A DNA stretch of 64,000 nucleotides, from positions 62,001 to 126,000 of the forward strand of contig WIXG01000079.1 in assembly GCA_009869945.1 (NCBI GenBank). The letters are read 5' to 3'. A program made the position numbers and the translations under genes. Within the stretch, counting starts at the first letter, position 1. Every line of letters begins with the position of its first letter. The DNA comes from Mesaphorura yosii. Taxonomy: Eukaryota > Arthropoda > Collembola > Poduromorpha > Tullbergiidae. Below the pieces are notes generated by a model, which searched no databases, was not told where the DNA came from, and was given only the letters and a program-made list of their open reading frames with translations. Of this stretch, positions 45,316 through 60,300 are shown piece after piece.

Positions 45316-48300
45316 CTAGACACAGCTTTCAGGGATGTGGGAGTCGCGAAGCAGCTTATCTCTAATATACACTGTATTGTAACCGTTGCTGGCAGCAGAG
45401 GAAGGTGGAGCGGCATGATTCGGCAAATTGGGTTCATTAGTGATTATGCGATGTTGGGAACTGGAAAAGGGCATTTCTGGCTTGAAATTTAGCGCATTAG
45501 GATGGACAAGGGAAGGATGCGGTGGTCGTGGATCGATGGATTCCTGGTAGTAATTATTACTCGAGCCACTGCTATAACTATGGATCACACTTGAGTAGCC
45601 TGCAGCCAAATTATCCGCGTGCTGCTTGTAGTGCCGAAGATCTGCTGAGTTGGGAGACGAAGTCGATTCCCGCTGAGATCGACGAGCCAGTGAGTTATAA
45701 TTCTCTAGCACTACTGGACCCGATGCTGAAATGTAAACTCCTGGCTGCCTCAGCGTAAGTTGGCAACAGTCGTCGTCGTACTCTGAAAGACAATGGAATC
45801 ACAAAAAAAGTATGAGTTTAGCATTCTTTTTGCGTGAAGCTTGACCTCATTTCAAATATCTGCTGGATAATGATGTTAAGGTGTCGCGTGCCAAAATTCC
45901 AGGAAAGAAAAGCCAAGTGGGCACGGACGAAGAATTTACGATCGTGCGGTCTTACCTGCTGAAAAATTATTGGCACCAGGAATAATGTCTGGATTTGTGT
46001 CCACTTCGTTCTTCGGCAGTGGGAATTGTCTGTAGCTATTATTAAGTGAGTTGGAGTTGTTGGTGGTGGTGGTCGAGTGCTGGGATGACATCATCATCAG
46101 CGACGTTCCATGTGGGTCTTTCTCACAGTGGGCAGGAGTCGTGGTTGAAGAATTATTTGTAGTACCGTTCGATCGGAGTAAATTATGTCTTGGCCGGGCT
46201 GATTGTGGGCAAACGCAGGATCGAAGGAGAAGCGTGAGAAGAAAAACGAGGATGGTGCCAACACAAGCAGTTCCAATTCCAAAAACTACCAACGGAGACA
46301 ATTCCATTGGACTGCTCCCGCCTTCACCTACGTAAATAAAATATACCGTGATTAAAGGGCGGATTCCACGTGTACGAGGGAGAAATACTTTCTTGCGAAA
46401 TACTGGTTCCATTTCAGATGCTATTTCAGCATTGTTGCCTGAACTATTAACCCATTCATGTTTTGTAGAAGTATCCCGAGGTACTTTTCACACAGTAGGA
46501 AGTTGAACTTCGCGAATTGGTGATTCTGAATAAAGATGAACGCGGAAATAAATGCTATCACCTTGTAAAAATAACAATATTGCGACTTGCTAATAATTTG
46601 CATATGACGATCTCCAGCATCGAAGAGAATACGAGACGAAATTCAGCGGACTCTAATATGGAGCTGCATAGTAAATCGCACCTTTTTCTGATTTTCAAAA
46701 GTAATGGCAAATACCAGGTCGAATCCCATACCGCACTCCCAGCGAACGAACCAGTGAGCGAAAAAGATCAATGCACGTCGCGAGCAGCACGCGAATTGGA
46801 ATACGCACAGAATACAATTTTATTTAAAAACACGAGAAGGAAAACGGCACATTGGCATCCTTTTTTATTCGAAACATGGATTTTTGGTTCCGAGATTTAT
46901 GTTCATGATAAGGAAAAATGTGTCCGTCTGTTTGTCTTGTCTGTGCGGCTTGCCTTGCCTTTCTCGGAGTGTGAACTAAACTAATCCTGAATCTAAAATA
47001 GGAAATCCATGGAAAGCGCAGCGGAGAATTGGTTTAGGAAATCTAAAGATGAAAAATTTGGGAGATTCGCTTTCTCTGTCTCTTGTTCTGAATGCGGAAT
47101 TTTTTTCAGAGGAATTCTGATCAAGTCTCTTTAAGTAATGGGCTAATGTTGCGTACAATGTGTAAATGTAAATGACGCAGATGCAGGATAAAGACACGCG
47201 ACGGGCTTCGAAAGCCTCCATACCACAACAGAAAGAACAAAAACATTATTGGGCAATTTGATCGATAAAATGTGTAAGAGAACATTAAGAAAAATACTTC
47301 TGTTTATCATTTCAGACACTTTCCCGATTATATCGTAAGTATAAAGACGAGGCCATGTAACGGAGTTATTTATGAATGAGAGGTGGTCTGATGAGTTCTC
47401 GATGAATGGACGTTAACGGTTGGATAAGATCCAATCACAATAATCGGATCAGATCAAAAACCAATGAGCCACAAATGACCGTTGACCAAATCGATGAACC
47501 AACACTGATTCTTGTAATTAGTCCGGTTTTATATTTACAAAGCTATTAGTTATTTTATTCAAGTTACGCTGAAAACGTATGAGAAAGAATATTAATTATG
47601 ATTTGTTGTAATGAATTACGAAATAGAGTTTACACTTTAAATATTGGAGAGCAAGATGAGTTGTTATTTACAAGTGGAAGATTAAAGACTGAATGAAATT
47701 GACGCTGCACTTCTTCCTCTCCCTTCGACTCTCGATAACTCAAAATGTAGCGAGGCGTATTTGTATTTCACTGTTGACTCTCGGCTCATGGCATGACTCG
47801 TTACGCTAGCGTTACAGCCAGGGGATCCGCTCACTCATGCACTCGCAATAATGCCTTTGAACAATCGCGGTCAGGGGCACAAAAAAATTTCTGATGCACC
47901 AAAAATGCAGCAGATCACAAGTTCAGATCGCAATAATTGCGTCAACAAATAAGGGCTCTGCTCTTCTCATTGATCTGAACGTTCTTTGATGTTTACTTGC
48001 GGTTCAGTGGAATCTGCTTTTGAAATTAACCACACGCATCTCTTTGCAGTCTGCATTCGGGGAAATTAGGTTGTGTGAGATAGATAAGGGAAGTGCTTCA
48101 CTTTGTGAGAGTGAAAGATAAACCGAATTACGCACTGCATCAGGCGACGGAGCATCCACGGTCACAAATGCCATCAGACAGGTACGAGTTTGCCGTTTGT
48201 CTTCCAAGTTTCAGTTTGCGGTGAAAGACAGCACAACTCGCAACTCACGCTGGTGCCTTTTCATGTGTACAATGCAGGAAGGATCGCCTTCATTTAATGG

Positions 48301-51300
48301 CATGCAGTGATGAAAATGCGTTTCCCTTCAAACAAACACCATTTCACACTTGACTTGACAAAGCACAGAGTCGCAGTCGCGTCAACGTTGCAATTGTTGC
48401 AACTGGACGCAGTGCAACGCGCGTGAACGTGAAGTGAAACCAGCGAGCTTAATCTCTAGTGTCGATTGTCCTCAACTTTCAGAGTAGTTACAACTATCAC
48501 ATCACTTGACTGCACATTGGACTGCATACATTGCAGTTTTCTCTCCCGTTCTCTTATCTTTTTCCTGCTCTGTCTTTAGTCTGTCGTCTGATACCGATGC
48601 CGATGCTCACATATGTGTCACATTTACCAGAAGGAAGTATATTTGAATTTTTGCACCATTTCATTTGTAGATGCTTCTGTTTAGGCCTTGCAAGTTACAG
48701 GAGAAATCCTTACATTAAACAATACTAGCGTTAAGCCCTAGATTCAGGAAATTTGGCTTGCTCATTACAAATTTCGTTCAAGAATGCGATTCAACACACG
48801 AATTTATGGTTTCACAAAGCAAGCAGCGTCACATTTCATTCCTGAATGAAAATAAATTAATGCATTGTTTTGCTCCGTCGTGCGAGTGAAGCTAAGTGAA
48901 ATTTATGCATTTTGCATGTATGCTGCCATTATTACGCGTATTGCGTATTATTTATAGTTGAGAAACCGTGACTTTGATTTATACATCTTGCTGTCACTAA
49001 ATCCAGTGGAGGCATTGTGGTTGGAAAGTGATTATTTTCTTGTGCGCAGGAAAAATTATAATTTAGATGTTTGTGGGATTTGAAATGTAAATGTAAGAAA
49101 GGCAAAGAGGATCAAGAAGCATTCGTACGCAAACGTGAGAAAATTTAAATCCACTTCCTTCATGAGGATTTATGTTTCAGAGAAGCTCACAATATTTGAT
49201 CCTTCGTTCCTGTTTGGATTCGCAATTCGCATTTCATTCCCAAAGCGAAGCCTGAGTAAGACGATTTCTAATTACTTTGAAAGAGCTTTCGCAAATCAGG
49301 GTAGAATTTGAGACTGGTGAAAATGCGTGTCAAAATATTCATCTTGCGATGATTCATGAATCCATTAGACAGGTCTTAATCTTGTGTGATCTAAAAATAC
49401 TCGCCGCTCTCTCAATTTGAGGCACAACAAATCCTTCCCACCAATAATACCGTAAATCATGTCTGCTTTTTACTTTTAATTATTGCCGTAAATGTAATGC
49501 CTTCGCCCACGAAAACATGACTCCAATTTATTATTAATAACGCAGTTTGCAATGCCATGTTGGTTTATTGCTCTCATTACATACCAGAATTCACCATGGT
49601 TTTTAGTGCGTAAGAAAGAAAGGCGAGTCGTGTCCTCAACTGTCGTAAGTAACGGCGGTAGTTAGACTCATTAGAGCAAGACTATAAAATGTAAATTAAG
49701 AAATGCACGCAGCCAGGAAGACCAGCACAGCAGCAATACAGACAGCGTGCTTTAATTACTCCGCTGCACGGGAAGGGAAGACCCGAAAAGACAAAAAGTC
49801 TTAACCATTATAAATAAAGTTATAATTAACCAGAACTAACCATTACGGTCTGACTTTATTTGCAGCTATTCACTACGCTACGCGGTGAGTGCACAAAGCG
49901 TTTCATCGAAGCATTGCATCAAGCCGCTTGTAGGCAGCCAAGTCAAGCCAGCGCACAATGGAGAAAGTAGACTGCCTGCATCAAAAATTGTCTATAGCAA
50001 GGCAGAGTATAAGACTCTCCAAAAATTTGCATTTAAAGAGATGTGAAGGCAGCTCATTAAGATTATAAAAAAAGTCAAAGAAACCACACCAAATGTGGTG
50101 GGCCGGGCTCTCAAGAGCAATTCATTTCTCCCTCCGCATTTTGTCTCCCAAGAACAAGTCAACGGAGAGCGCCAAGGCCAAGTCACAAGACACCGCGGGC
50201 CGCTTTCTCGAGCTGAGTCATAATTTCTATTGTCTTAATATAAGTTAAGAGGGTTAAAATGGTGACACTCGCCGTGTACACTTAAACATGCACACTTTCG
50301 AAAATAAATTGCTGGTGGAAACCGTAAAGGAGGTTCCCTGCGATGTGCTTTTGGCATGGCGTTTGATGGCACCAAGGTTTTACTTTTCACTTTTGGCCAA
50401 GAGCTCTATATTTTAAGACCACTCTTTTATAGCGACGGGCCGCCAAGAAGAAGGGCTGCTGCTGGCACTGTCATTCTTTTCTCCGTACAAATGATTGCAT
50501 GTGTACTGTTTAATGTAATTTACTCTTACTGCTTGTGCAACTGGCGTCTGCTGATGTTTGATGGTATTAATGAATAAGATTTCATTTTCTCTCCTCCTTT
50601 TGTGCTCCTTTCGGTTTGAGTAGGATATAAAAGGCTCCTTTTATACGTAATGCATCCATAACACTAATTCTTTGCCAACCGCCACCAGAGCCCAGAGAAG
50701 AGACTCATGTAAATATGAACGACTATGAAGAAAATGTCATTTTGTATTGCTATATCATATTTTATAGCTTCCTTTCATTTCTGGCTCTTTTGTTCCACGT
50801 AGCCCGCAGTCACACATCTTTCGTCCAGTTTCTTTTCTGGATTTACTTTTACTTCTGTTCCGGCCATAAATTTTGCTCGTTCTTTTAATTCTGCTCATTT
50901 CGTACGTGTCCTAAAATCTTCTTAATGATATTACAATGGTGACAAGCCACAAGGAAGAAAGTCACACATAAAGTGAAAATTATGGCAGTTAAGGATTTTA
51001 ATAAAAAGTTTATGTTCTCAACGGCTGACCTCGTCCATTGTCTTCATATCTCAAAGAAAACCATTATTTTGGCCAACACTTCGAGGCACTTTGACTTTGG
51101 GCAGGCGCATGAAATTCTTTATGCTTTCAGCAATGGCCCTCGACACGCAAACTCTTCCTGGTGAATAACTTAAAAGTTAAGGCAGAAGTGAACAATTTAA
51201 ATTAGAACTCACCAAGTATTTGTGTCTCTGCATCGCCTGTGACGAGTGTCTCAATTGTGACGGGTTCAGATCTTCCGTGGGAGTTGGCAGCATAGAGGAC

Positions 51301-54300
51301 AAGCCGGAGGCCAGATCCTGGAAGGAGCCCTCGCACAATGAAAAGTGGAACTTCCGCACTCAAATTCCGTCGAATTGAGGCAGTTTTCATGTCCCAGATT
51401 TCCATCACATAATACTCGGGGAATATTCCATACTCGCTGGGGTTCTGTTGCCCTCCAGAACCACTGTCCTCCTCGCCTCCACTCTCGCCACCACCGTTCA
51501 TAATTCGGAAGAGTGGCTGGTCGGGAATTTGGGGTATTTCTCGCTGGTTGCTGCATTCCACATGAATCATTGTCTCGGTTTGATTCAGTATGCTGCACTT
51601 TTCCAATGGATTTGGCTTCACTGAAAATCAAAACGCATTAAATTGTATTCATCAGTCGTACGTAGTATATCGTAATTCAGACTGGAATGCTTCCTTCACA
51701 TGTTAATTTTAATTAAATCACAAGTATTGGATGACAAATCCGATTCCTCACACGAGAAGCACAAATCGTGCCCTGGGCATCCTGGAACAACCTAGTATTG
51801 CCCACCATGAATAAGACTTCAATATTTGAATGTTTGGATAATTGAGCAATTCGTGAATTGTTTATTAAGAGGATCGGATCATCACTCGCACAATCACCAA
51901 AGAACAGGATGACAGTGAAGAATGAACTTAGTCGACAATGAATTTATTCTCACTGAATTTGTATATAGAATTCATGGATTCACATATACTATTATTACAC
52001 ATATTGTAAACTTTTTACCCTATTGTCTTTATCAAGCGCGCATTATTGCCGTTCGTGTGCCTGCGTTTCCGCTGCAGATAATGCAAACCACAGCATTGAC
52101 AGATGCCTATTGTCATGCAGCGGCGTTTAGAATTCCAGGCGCATAAATCGAAGTGAAGTGATTGTGAATTCGACTCCGGATTTACGAAGTACGGTTTCAG
52201 CTAATCTATATGCATTACACTACACACTTCACTTTCTCACTTTCTCTTACGTATTCCACTTTAAACAATCTCCTTTGAATGTATAATCTGTAATAGAGAC
52301 GTCTCTCACGCTTCTCTATGCCATTCCATTTCATTCTGCTTTGCATTCGCCGTGCAATAGCGCGTAACATAAATGAACAGTGATTAATGATGAATGTGAA
52401 TTTAGCATACGAGAGAAAACTCTTTGACTGATTAGTGAGGTTATCCACTTTATATGCGGTTCGAAACTAACTTTCATTCACCCGACTCGTGCACAGCAAC
52501 TGCACATTTCATGCCATGCTTTAGCTTAGATGTACGAGAAGCGAGACGTATTCGTACCCTAATACGAGTGTACGGTGAAACTGTAAACAAATCAGTCGAA
52601 AGATTTGAATATTCATGCCACAAATCGTCTCCTGTTCGCATACGAGTAAATATGAAGCATTTAATTGTCTTCAAGTGTGCTCTGAAATCGTATGTCAAGC
52701 GCTTATTCACAGCTTCGTACGCCGTACACACTTGACGTGCGAGTAACAGTAATGCCGTGATGTTTACAAATGACTTGACTAATGTTCACTTTATTACATG
52801 CTGCCTTTCTCTGCCATAATGCCTGAACCAATACACACTGGATCAGGAAATTGTAAGGATGGGATTCAAGTCGTTGAGTTTGGATGGAAGATGATTGATT
52901 CTCGTTTAGTTTGAGACTGTGCTTTTGCCGTTTCTCACACGATGTTGATAATTGTTCACTTTTAACAATATGTAAACCAGAAAATTGAGTGAATTGATAT
53001 TGTTAGTCTTCTTTAAGCTTACAGAAGCTTTTTGATATTAAGAGGCGCAATTTGTAACTCACCTGCTGGAACAACGTGGAAGACGCATGGCTGAACTTGT
53101 CGTCCGATGGAATTGCCTGAAATGATTAATGAATAATTAAGCTCAAGAATGAGGTTGGAAGGAGCAGCCAGCCTTGGTATTGGCTCAAGCAGCCTCAGTA
53201 ATATTGAATCATCGGGAAATGAAATTGAATTTATGATTATGGAACGAGCACTTACTTCCCCAACAAAGAAACGTTCCAAATGAACTATCAACGGGTGTGT
53301 AGAAGAAGCGGCTTAAATCACCCTGTGAAACAGTTTTTCCAATTGGAACCACATCAATATTGTCACCAGATCCATGAAATTCCCATTCGAACCGAAATGC
53401 GGTGGGATTCGATTGAACCTATTTTCAATGTTGTTGAACTTTCAATGTTGCAAAATAAATTTGCTAAAGCATAAATTCAAATCAAACGAATGTACGTACC
53501 GCACATCGCAGTCCCACATTTTCACCTTTGGTAACCCCAACTGTGACACCGTTTTCAGCGAGACAAACAGGAGCATCTGCGGGAGTGAGGAAGAAAAACG
53601 AATTCAGCGAATGAAACGAGCCAAAAATAGCACATGTTCAAGCATTCGGAAAAGAAATGGTAAAAATGAATAAATGCTGATAGATTTATGGAAGATATGA
53701 AATAGGAAAACTATAAAATGTGGAAAATGGGAATAAATCTTTCACAATTTTCCCACAAAACCTGGAAATTTATTACGGCCATAAGTTTGTAAGAATTCCT
53801 GTTCAGCCTGCCTGCTTTATTCGAAATTGAAGAAAGCAAGCAAGTGTGAGTGGATTGCTACTTCAAACGCAATGAATTTTAGTTAAGCTTCACAATTCCA
53901 TACGCTTCGGGCTAACAGTGGCTCATCCCATCTAAACTTCCAATGTGGATTTATTGGTAACAAATTGAGTACTGCTTCATTTTGGATCTAAGCGAGGCAA
54001 GCGTGCCAAATTTGACATTCCTGAATTCCATTATGGAATTCTTCACATTTTTAACATCTTCCGGAAATTCCACTTGCTTCAGAAAAGACTGAGGCAAAAG
54101 ACTGAGAATTGTGCAATCAGATTCAGGTATGGTATGGTAAACAAGAGCTTGACACATGATCAAATGATTTACATTTAGCATACTTCTACGAATTTACCAC
54201 TACGAATAATCGATTTGTTTACCGACTATACAAGATTAATTTCAATATCTTAACTTTTAAGCCCACTTGCAACTTCTACTTTGATTTCCCAGTTTAAAAA

Positions 54301-57300
54301 GTTGGCGTACACTGATTTTATATCATGCAGGCATGCAGAATGTGCAGCGTCCACAGGGCATCGCAAAAAAAGAATGGTTGGATAGATTACAGCACAGCTC
54401 ACAAGCAAGACTGCCTTCGTCGCATCACAAGTGGTCGGCGTTGAATCGCTAGAAAAGATGTATGGCCTTGCTGATTTTTGCACACACATGGTCACACCCC
54501 TCAACGACTTTAATGCACCAAGGCATTGTATTAAATAATAGAATTGATTTAGTAGCACCCATTATTTATAATACTTTCTCGTCTTTGTACTTTAGTACTT
54601 TGCTCAGACAAAAGATCAACTCAGAAGATCGTGTTTGCCTTTCTCCTTTGGCAGTTGGGTGGGTTCAGCAAGGGCACTGACAAGACTATCAAGTACTGGA
54701 GCTAGATGGCAAAGTTAATAACGTTTTATTTATGACCACTGCGAGTGCGAATTTGGTTTGGTGCACCCATTCAGAGATTCGAACTTAGAAAATGCAAGAT
54801 AGCACGCGAGGAAAGAAAAGGTTCTTCACACTGTGGCGACCAAAATGGACGGGAACGGGCCGGGAGAGCAGGAAAAGTGAATAGCTAATAACATGGCTGT
54901 TCCCGCAGGGCCGCGCCGTAAGTGTTACTTACACAGTACGCTCAGATGAACGGCATTGCTCTGGGTCGAACCTTGGGAGTTCGTGGCTACACATGTATAA
55001 TTTCCGGTTGCCTTTCGATTGATTCCTTGGAGAACAAGACTTTGGTTGCTCATGATGACACCAACCCCAACGTTGTGCTTCAGTTCTTCGCCCTAGAAAA
55101 AGAAAGAGTTCATTCTTGAATGTTGATCTTACAAGCAAGCGCATACGTAAGAATTAGGCCGTCTAGTACACGGTCGGTTCTCTCAACGGCTACCCAATTT
55201 CATGATCTTTTGATCGGCCCCATTAATTTTGTGAACAAGCTGGATTACATTCGAGTTTTATCCTCGGCTCCTGCTAAAAGTCGAGACCGGAATAAGGTTG
55301 GATAAAAATTAACCAAATAAATGAACGAGCACGCTCATTTTCGCACTCGAGCCATGAACGCAGAACTTATCTCACGAAACCAAAAATTCTATTATCAAAA
55401 ATGAGTCTCATTATTTTTTCAGCCACGAGAAAGCTGTGTGTCGCGTTGAAGAATCGAGACTTCATGTGTAACTAAAAATTCGCATTGGCGTATTTTCAAC
55501 GGATTGACATTTTAAACAAGATTCATATACTTATTAAACGCACTCGGGACTAGAGTTCTCTTTATCGTGTCGATCCTACAGAATCAGATTAATAATAATT
55601 ATTGACGTCTTCAAAGTGCATTTTAAGTCACGTATTCTTTTGCTTGGGCAACCGATCGGAAACGAAGTGTCATTCAGGGCCTTTTTTTTTATCACTAATC
55701 TAATTACGAACGCAAATCGGGAAGACGGAAGCGCCCAAATTAGAAGAAGTTCATTTCACTACTTCACAAATGGAAACCTTAACAAAGACCATGCCGTTTA
55801 GACTTAAGAATTACTATCCGAAATCATTAAATTTAGTTAATTAGCGGCGGGGTAGGGCTGCGATGCAGCAAGGAATGAAATGAAATGAAGTGCTTCTGTG
55901 AGACGGTTCCATTTTATGATGATGATGCTATAGTTTTAATGTAATTAACTATTAGAATTTATGAGGAAGGGCGCTCAGAGGTGTGAATAACACTAATTGA
56001 ACTGAAATGCGGCTCGTTCTTTCATCTATCGAGCCCTGGCGAAAGCGAATGAAATGAAAGTGCAATAATTAACGGGGACTATCATAAATTGAAAGGAAAT
56101 AGTAGACAGAGTGAAGTACTGAATTTCAATCAGTGTAGCACTTCTAGAAAGGTGTTTCGAACCTAATTAATTTCACAAAGTGATCCTAAATATGATTGAA
56201 TGGGTTTTAAGTGATTTATTACAGCCGTGTAACTTCGAACTTATAATAATAGAGCTTTATTGATAAAAATCCTACCTCTTTAACTTTTGGCCTCTTTCGC
56301 TTTACACTTTCTCCTTGTCTGTACTTTGCCGGTCTTCACCGAAAATCATTTCTCTTGGAAGGAGAATGAAAGCAATTACACCGTCTTTGACTTCCATTCA
56401 CATCAAGATAGCATTATATTTTAGTGTCTTGCACTCTGACTCCTGGGAAAACACACCTTGCACCAGAATCAAGACCGCCCTTCGTGCTGTGGTTTGGCTT
56501 CTTGACCTCAAACTAACTCTTATTATTATACAACGCTCTAACTTTACTCTGTTTCGTACACATGGTAAAGGATTACACTCCATACAAGATAGGTGAGATG
56601 AGTCGAAACGGAAAGGCAAGTGAAATCGCAACTAACAATGCGGCACACGTAGAAAATGAGAGAATGATACAGAAAATTCGGTAGTTTCAGGAACCGGTAG
56701 AATTCCCAAGCACGATACGGTGATACGCCCGCCCGCAAGTGTTTCGGCATTTGTGCCGGTACATGAGTGGAAATATTTTATTCATATCACGCAAACCAAT
56801 CCGGAAATTATATTGGGTTTTGATAAAGCCTGCAAGCTTCAGTCATAGGCATAAGTTACATACGATTCATTAATATTGCTAAAAACAAATAGATCAAGAA
56901 TCCATTGCATTTGAGACTTCTGCTTCTCAGCGTAGAGAAAATTTGTCGCGCTCATGAATTTTAAGCGAATGATTATAATCTCATTGGTCTCTGGAAGCAG
57001 AATTTGTGCTCCAAAGGTGTCAAAAGTCAATTTATTTCACTCTGACCAGTGCCCTCAACTGCTATGCTTTGTTGCTTCAACTAAGTACGATAGTTGACGT
57101 TCAAAAATCATGGAGGCTGATACACAAACCTTTTGTATCTGCATAGCCGGTAGCGGCTTACATACAACCAGAGCAGCCAAAATTTTATTAAGGCATAAAG
57201 CATTTAAGTGCAGAAAACTTCGCGTAAATTATGGACTGGATAATGTGCAATAAAAACGCCTAAATCAGTCTTTATGTTTCCATTTTTGCATGGAGTTGGA

Positions 57301-60300
57301 GTTGCATGGGAGCGACAAATTGCGGGTCAAGGAAGTGACGCAGTGTCAAGTTACCTATTTGCTAATAAAAAAGCTGAGAGAGCAACGGTAAAAGCAAGTC
57401 AAGCCAAGCCGTATGAAGAGATCCAGAAGAATAAGTCGTTTGAACTTTCTTCGTGCACTTTCCAAGACATTCAAAAACTAGAAACTTAAACAAGATTATT
57501 ATTATTGCCATTTCTATTACTTCAATACTATATTATTATCCATCAGCTCTAGCTAGCCCAGCTCTATACACGTTCAAGTACAAGCACTCCAATTTTTACA
57601 CTCCCAATTTACGCAGGTAAATTATTTGAAAACTTTGTTTTTCTTTCCCTTGCTGCTTCTCGGTCGTTGCCCGTTGCACCTTGACTATAGCCTTACCGGC
57701 TCTTGCGTGGATTCTAGCAGTGCAGCACCCACACTCATACAAAGAGAAAGAACTAACTTCTCAATTGCCAACTGCGAAAAACTCGACCAATTCTACTTTT
57801 AGCTTTATTTCAGTCGAAACGACAAATTGAGTGTCCCAAAAGTAAAAGAAAAAAGTTGGTCGGGCGAAGCACGAAGCGAAATCTCAAGAAAAGCGTTAAA
57901 TGGAACGAGTCACAGGTTTGTGCTCTCCGGTCGCCACTGCAATTTCCGAAAATAAATGTACTCGAATTACTCGGGCTATTGAAACACGCGTGAAAAAGTG
58001 AGTACACACTTGACACTTGCAGTTGAATGGCTTTTGCATGGACTCGAGAAGAAAATTGGTCCCGTTCATGACATTTCAAGCCGGCTAGGTTCACTGTACT
58101 TTGTTCTGAATTATGATGACAATTATTGTTGCTGTTCGACGTGCTGTTATTCTCAAGATTATTGTTATTATTTCGACATTACAGATAAACAATTTAAAGA
58201 ATTCTCGACTTACACTTCTCTGAACTTTGACTCGACGGCTGCGACTCCATGCAACCGTGCCGTATAATGATGCAAAGTTTTTGCAAGGGCGAACTTTTCG
58301 CTCGTGTACACACACCCAAATGATGTTTGTTATTATTTCGATTTTTATCAAATTACCTGGCTGGCTGCGTTGCACACACATGACAAGGTGCTGGGTCAAA
58401 TAAGAGTAAATTATATGGCCATATTTATGCCTTACGCCTGCGTTGCCTGACTGAACTCCATACTCCAGCCTGCACTGAGTCAATCCAGGGGAGAAACGCA
58501 AATAAAGTAATCCAAACATAAAGGCATGTAATAAGATACGGCGAAAAGAAAGTCCGTAATAATAATTGTTTCACATTTTTTTTAAATTGGGCAGCTCGAG
58601 TGCGTTTCATCTCACCCAACTCTTGCGGAATATGAACTCATGTGCCATGAGAAGATTAAAAATGTAAAATTCACGTTTGAATTGTTTTGCTCGCACAAGC
58701 ACACTCAAATTAAGTGAGGGCTACAGTTTGTACTTTCTAAGAGCTTTAAATTGGCCTGTGCAACTTGGTATGGGGTCAGCGGGTAATCTTAATCGCATAA
58801 ACTTCCGGACTTTTCAAGAATTACTGTTTATATTTCGTAAAGACATGCAAATTGTTACTCTCAAGCTTGCACTCGTGCTCTTTCCCTCTTTCTCAGGCGT
58901 GTGGGCCTACCCACACCACGGAAGGAGTTGGTAATTAAACAGGCTTGACTCTCACTCTGCTCGAACGCATTCATTATGGCCATTATATCAGCTCTTTTGT
59001 GTACGCAATAAGTGTGTTATATGACTAATCTATCACTCACGCTCCGTGACGTTGACTTGTAAAAAAAGGTTGACAACTAATTATTAAAACGAATGTATAA
59101 TCAAAGATACGCAAAATGAACCGAAATCTTAACTTTTACACTGAATGAATGAGTCGTAACCAAGCTAATGAGTTTAGTAACGCCAATTATTACCAACGAA
59201 GTCATACATTTCATCTATGCGCAAGATTAGTAAGCCGAGCACTGGTCTCTCTTTGCAATTAAAACCCTGAGTAATTGTAATGCTTACGTACGTTGAAAAG
59301 CCATGTAAGTCTCGAAATCTTTGGATTCGCCAAAATCTTGCATTCAAAATAGACGTCTGTCCCTTCTTTGATTTCCATAGGATTTAAGGTGCTCCCCAAT
59401 GATAATTTTACTTCAGGTAGGTCTAAATAAAGATACATAGAACAATATTAGTTGGTTCAGGTTTCTTGTTCACATCCAATTATGATTTTACTTAATAGAT
59501 GTGCGGTTTCTTTTTGACAAGTTATTGAATACTCCACTACAAGTTCGTAAATAGTCGGTTTATACGTTTACGCAGCGCTGCAATGAGCTGAGTGGAGCAC
59601 TCGTGTCTCAACGACTCGACAGTGCACTGTGGGAATATTGCGTAACTTGCCACAATTAATCTCAGAGGTTCATATTACGTGAACGTGCATATATTTCAGA
59701 GCCAGTTCGTCTTGTCTCCAAGCAGTACAAAAACAAGTACTTTTTGGGTTTCTGTTCAATCTACATAAGAGCTAAATTGGAAACAGAATGAAATATGAGC
59801 CAGTACAAGTACACGTGCAATGCGAATGTAGAACAAAAGAAGAAAAGAGAGAGAAGTGAAATAGACAAAACCTCTTCTTTCGCTGTGCGTACGCGTATTC
59901 TTTTCTTTTGTTACGCTTTCTGTCGTATATCTTTGGAGCAACGTGCAGGAAGAATGAAAACGTGATTTTTATCCTAATTTCGGTGTATGCGGAAATATAA
60001 ACTAATACACCACAGCTACGGTCGCTGTGTCTGGTTGTGTTCCTTTTTATTGAATTGAAACCCGCAGCATTACAACAGCGTGCTAGAAAACCGTCAAGAA
60101 GGATTGAACGGTGAAACAATAGCAAAATTGCTATTGCTAAATAATACAAGCAGCACATGCGAAATTCTGAAATAGGCTGCATACTCCTGCTGCATTTTGC
60201 ATCCGCTTGAGTAAAGAGGAGGTCATTTTTGTTTGTTAGCCAAATTCGATTCTTTTATTTAGTATGTATTGTGTGCAGTTCGCAGAGTTTGGCGGTGTGT

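Noticed and set aside
45522-45758. Plus-strand open frame opposite the tail of gene B
   Set aside because: It is the antisense shadow of the last coding exon of gene B.
46517-46984. 155-codon plus-strand open frame in the large intron of gene B
   Set aside because: No domain, no splice context and low-information composition; open frames of this length occur by chance in a window of this size.
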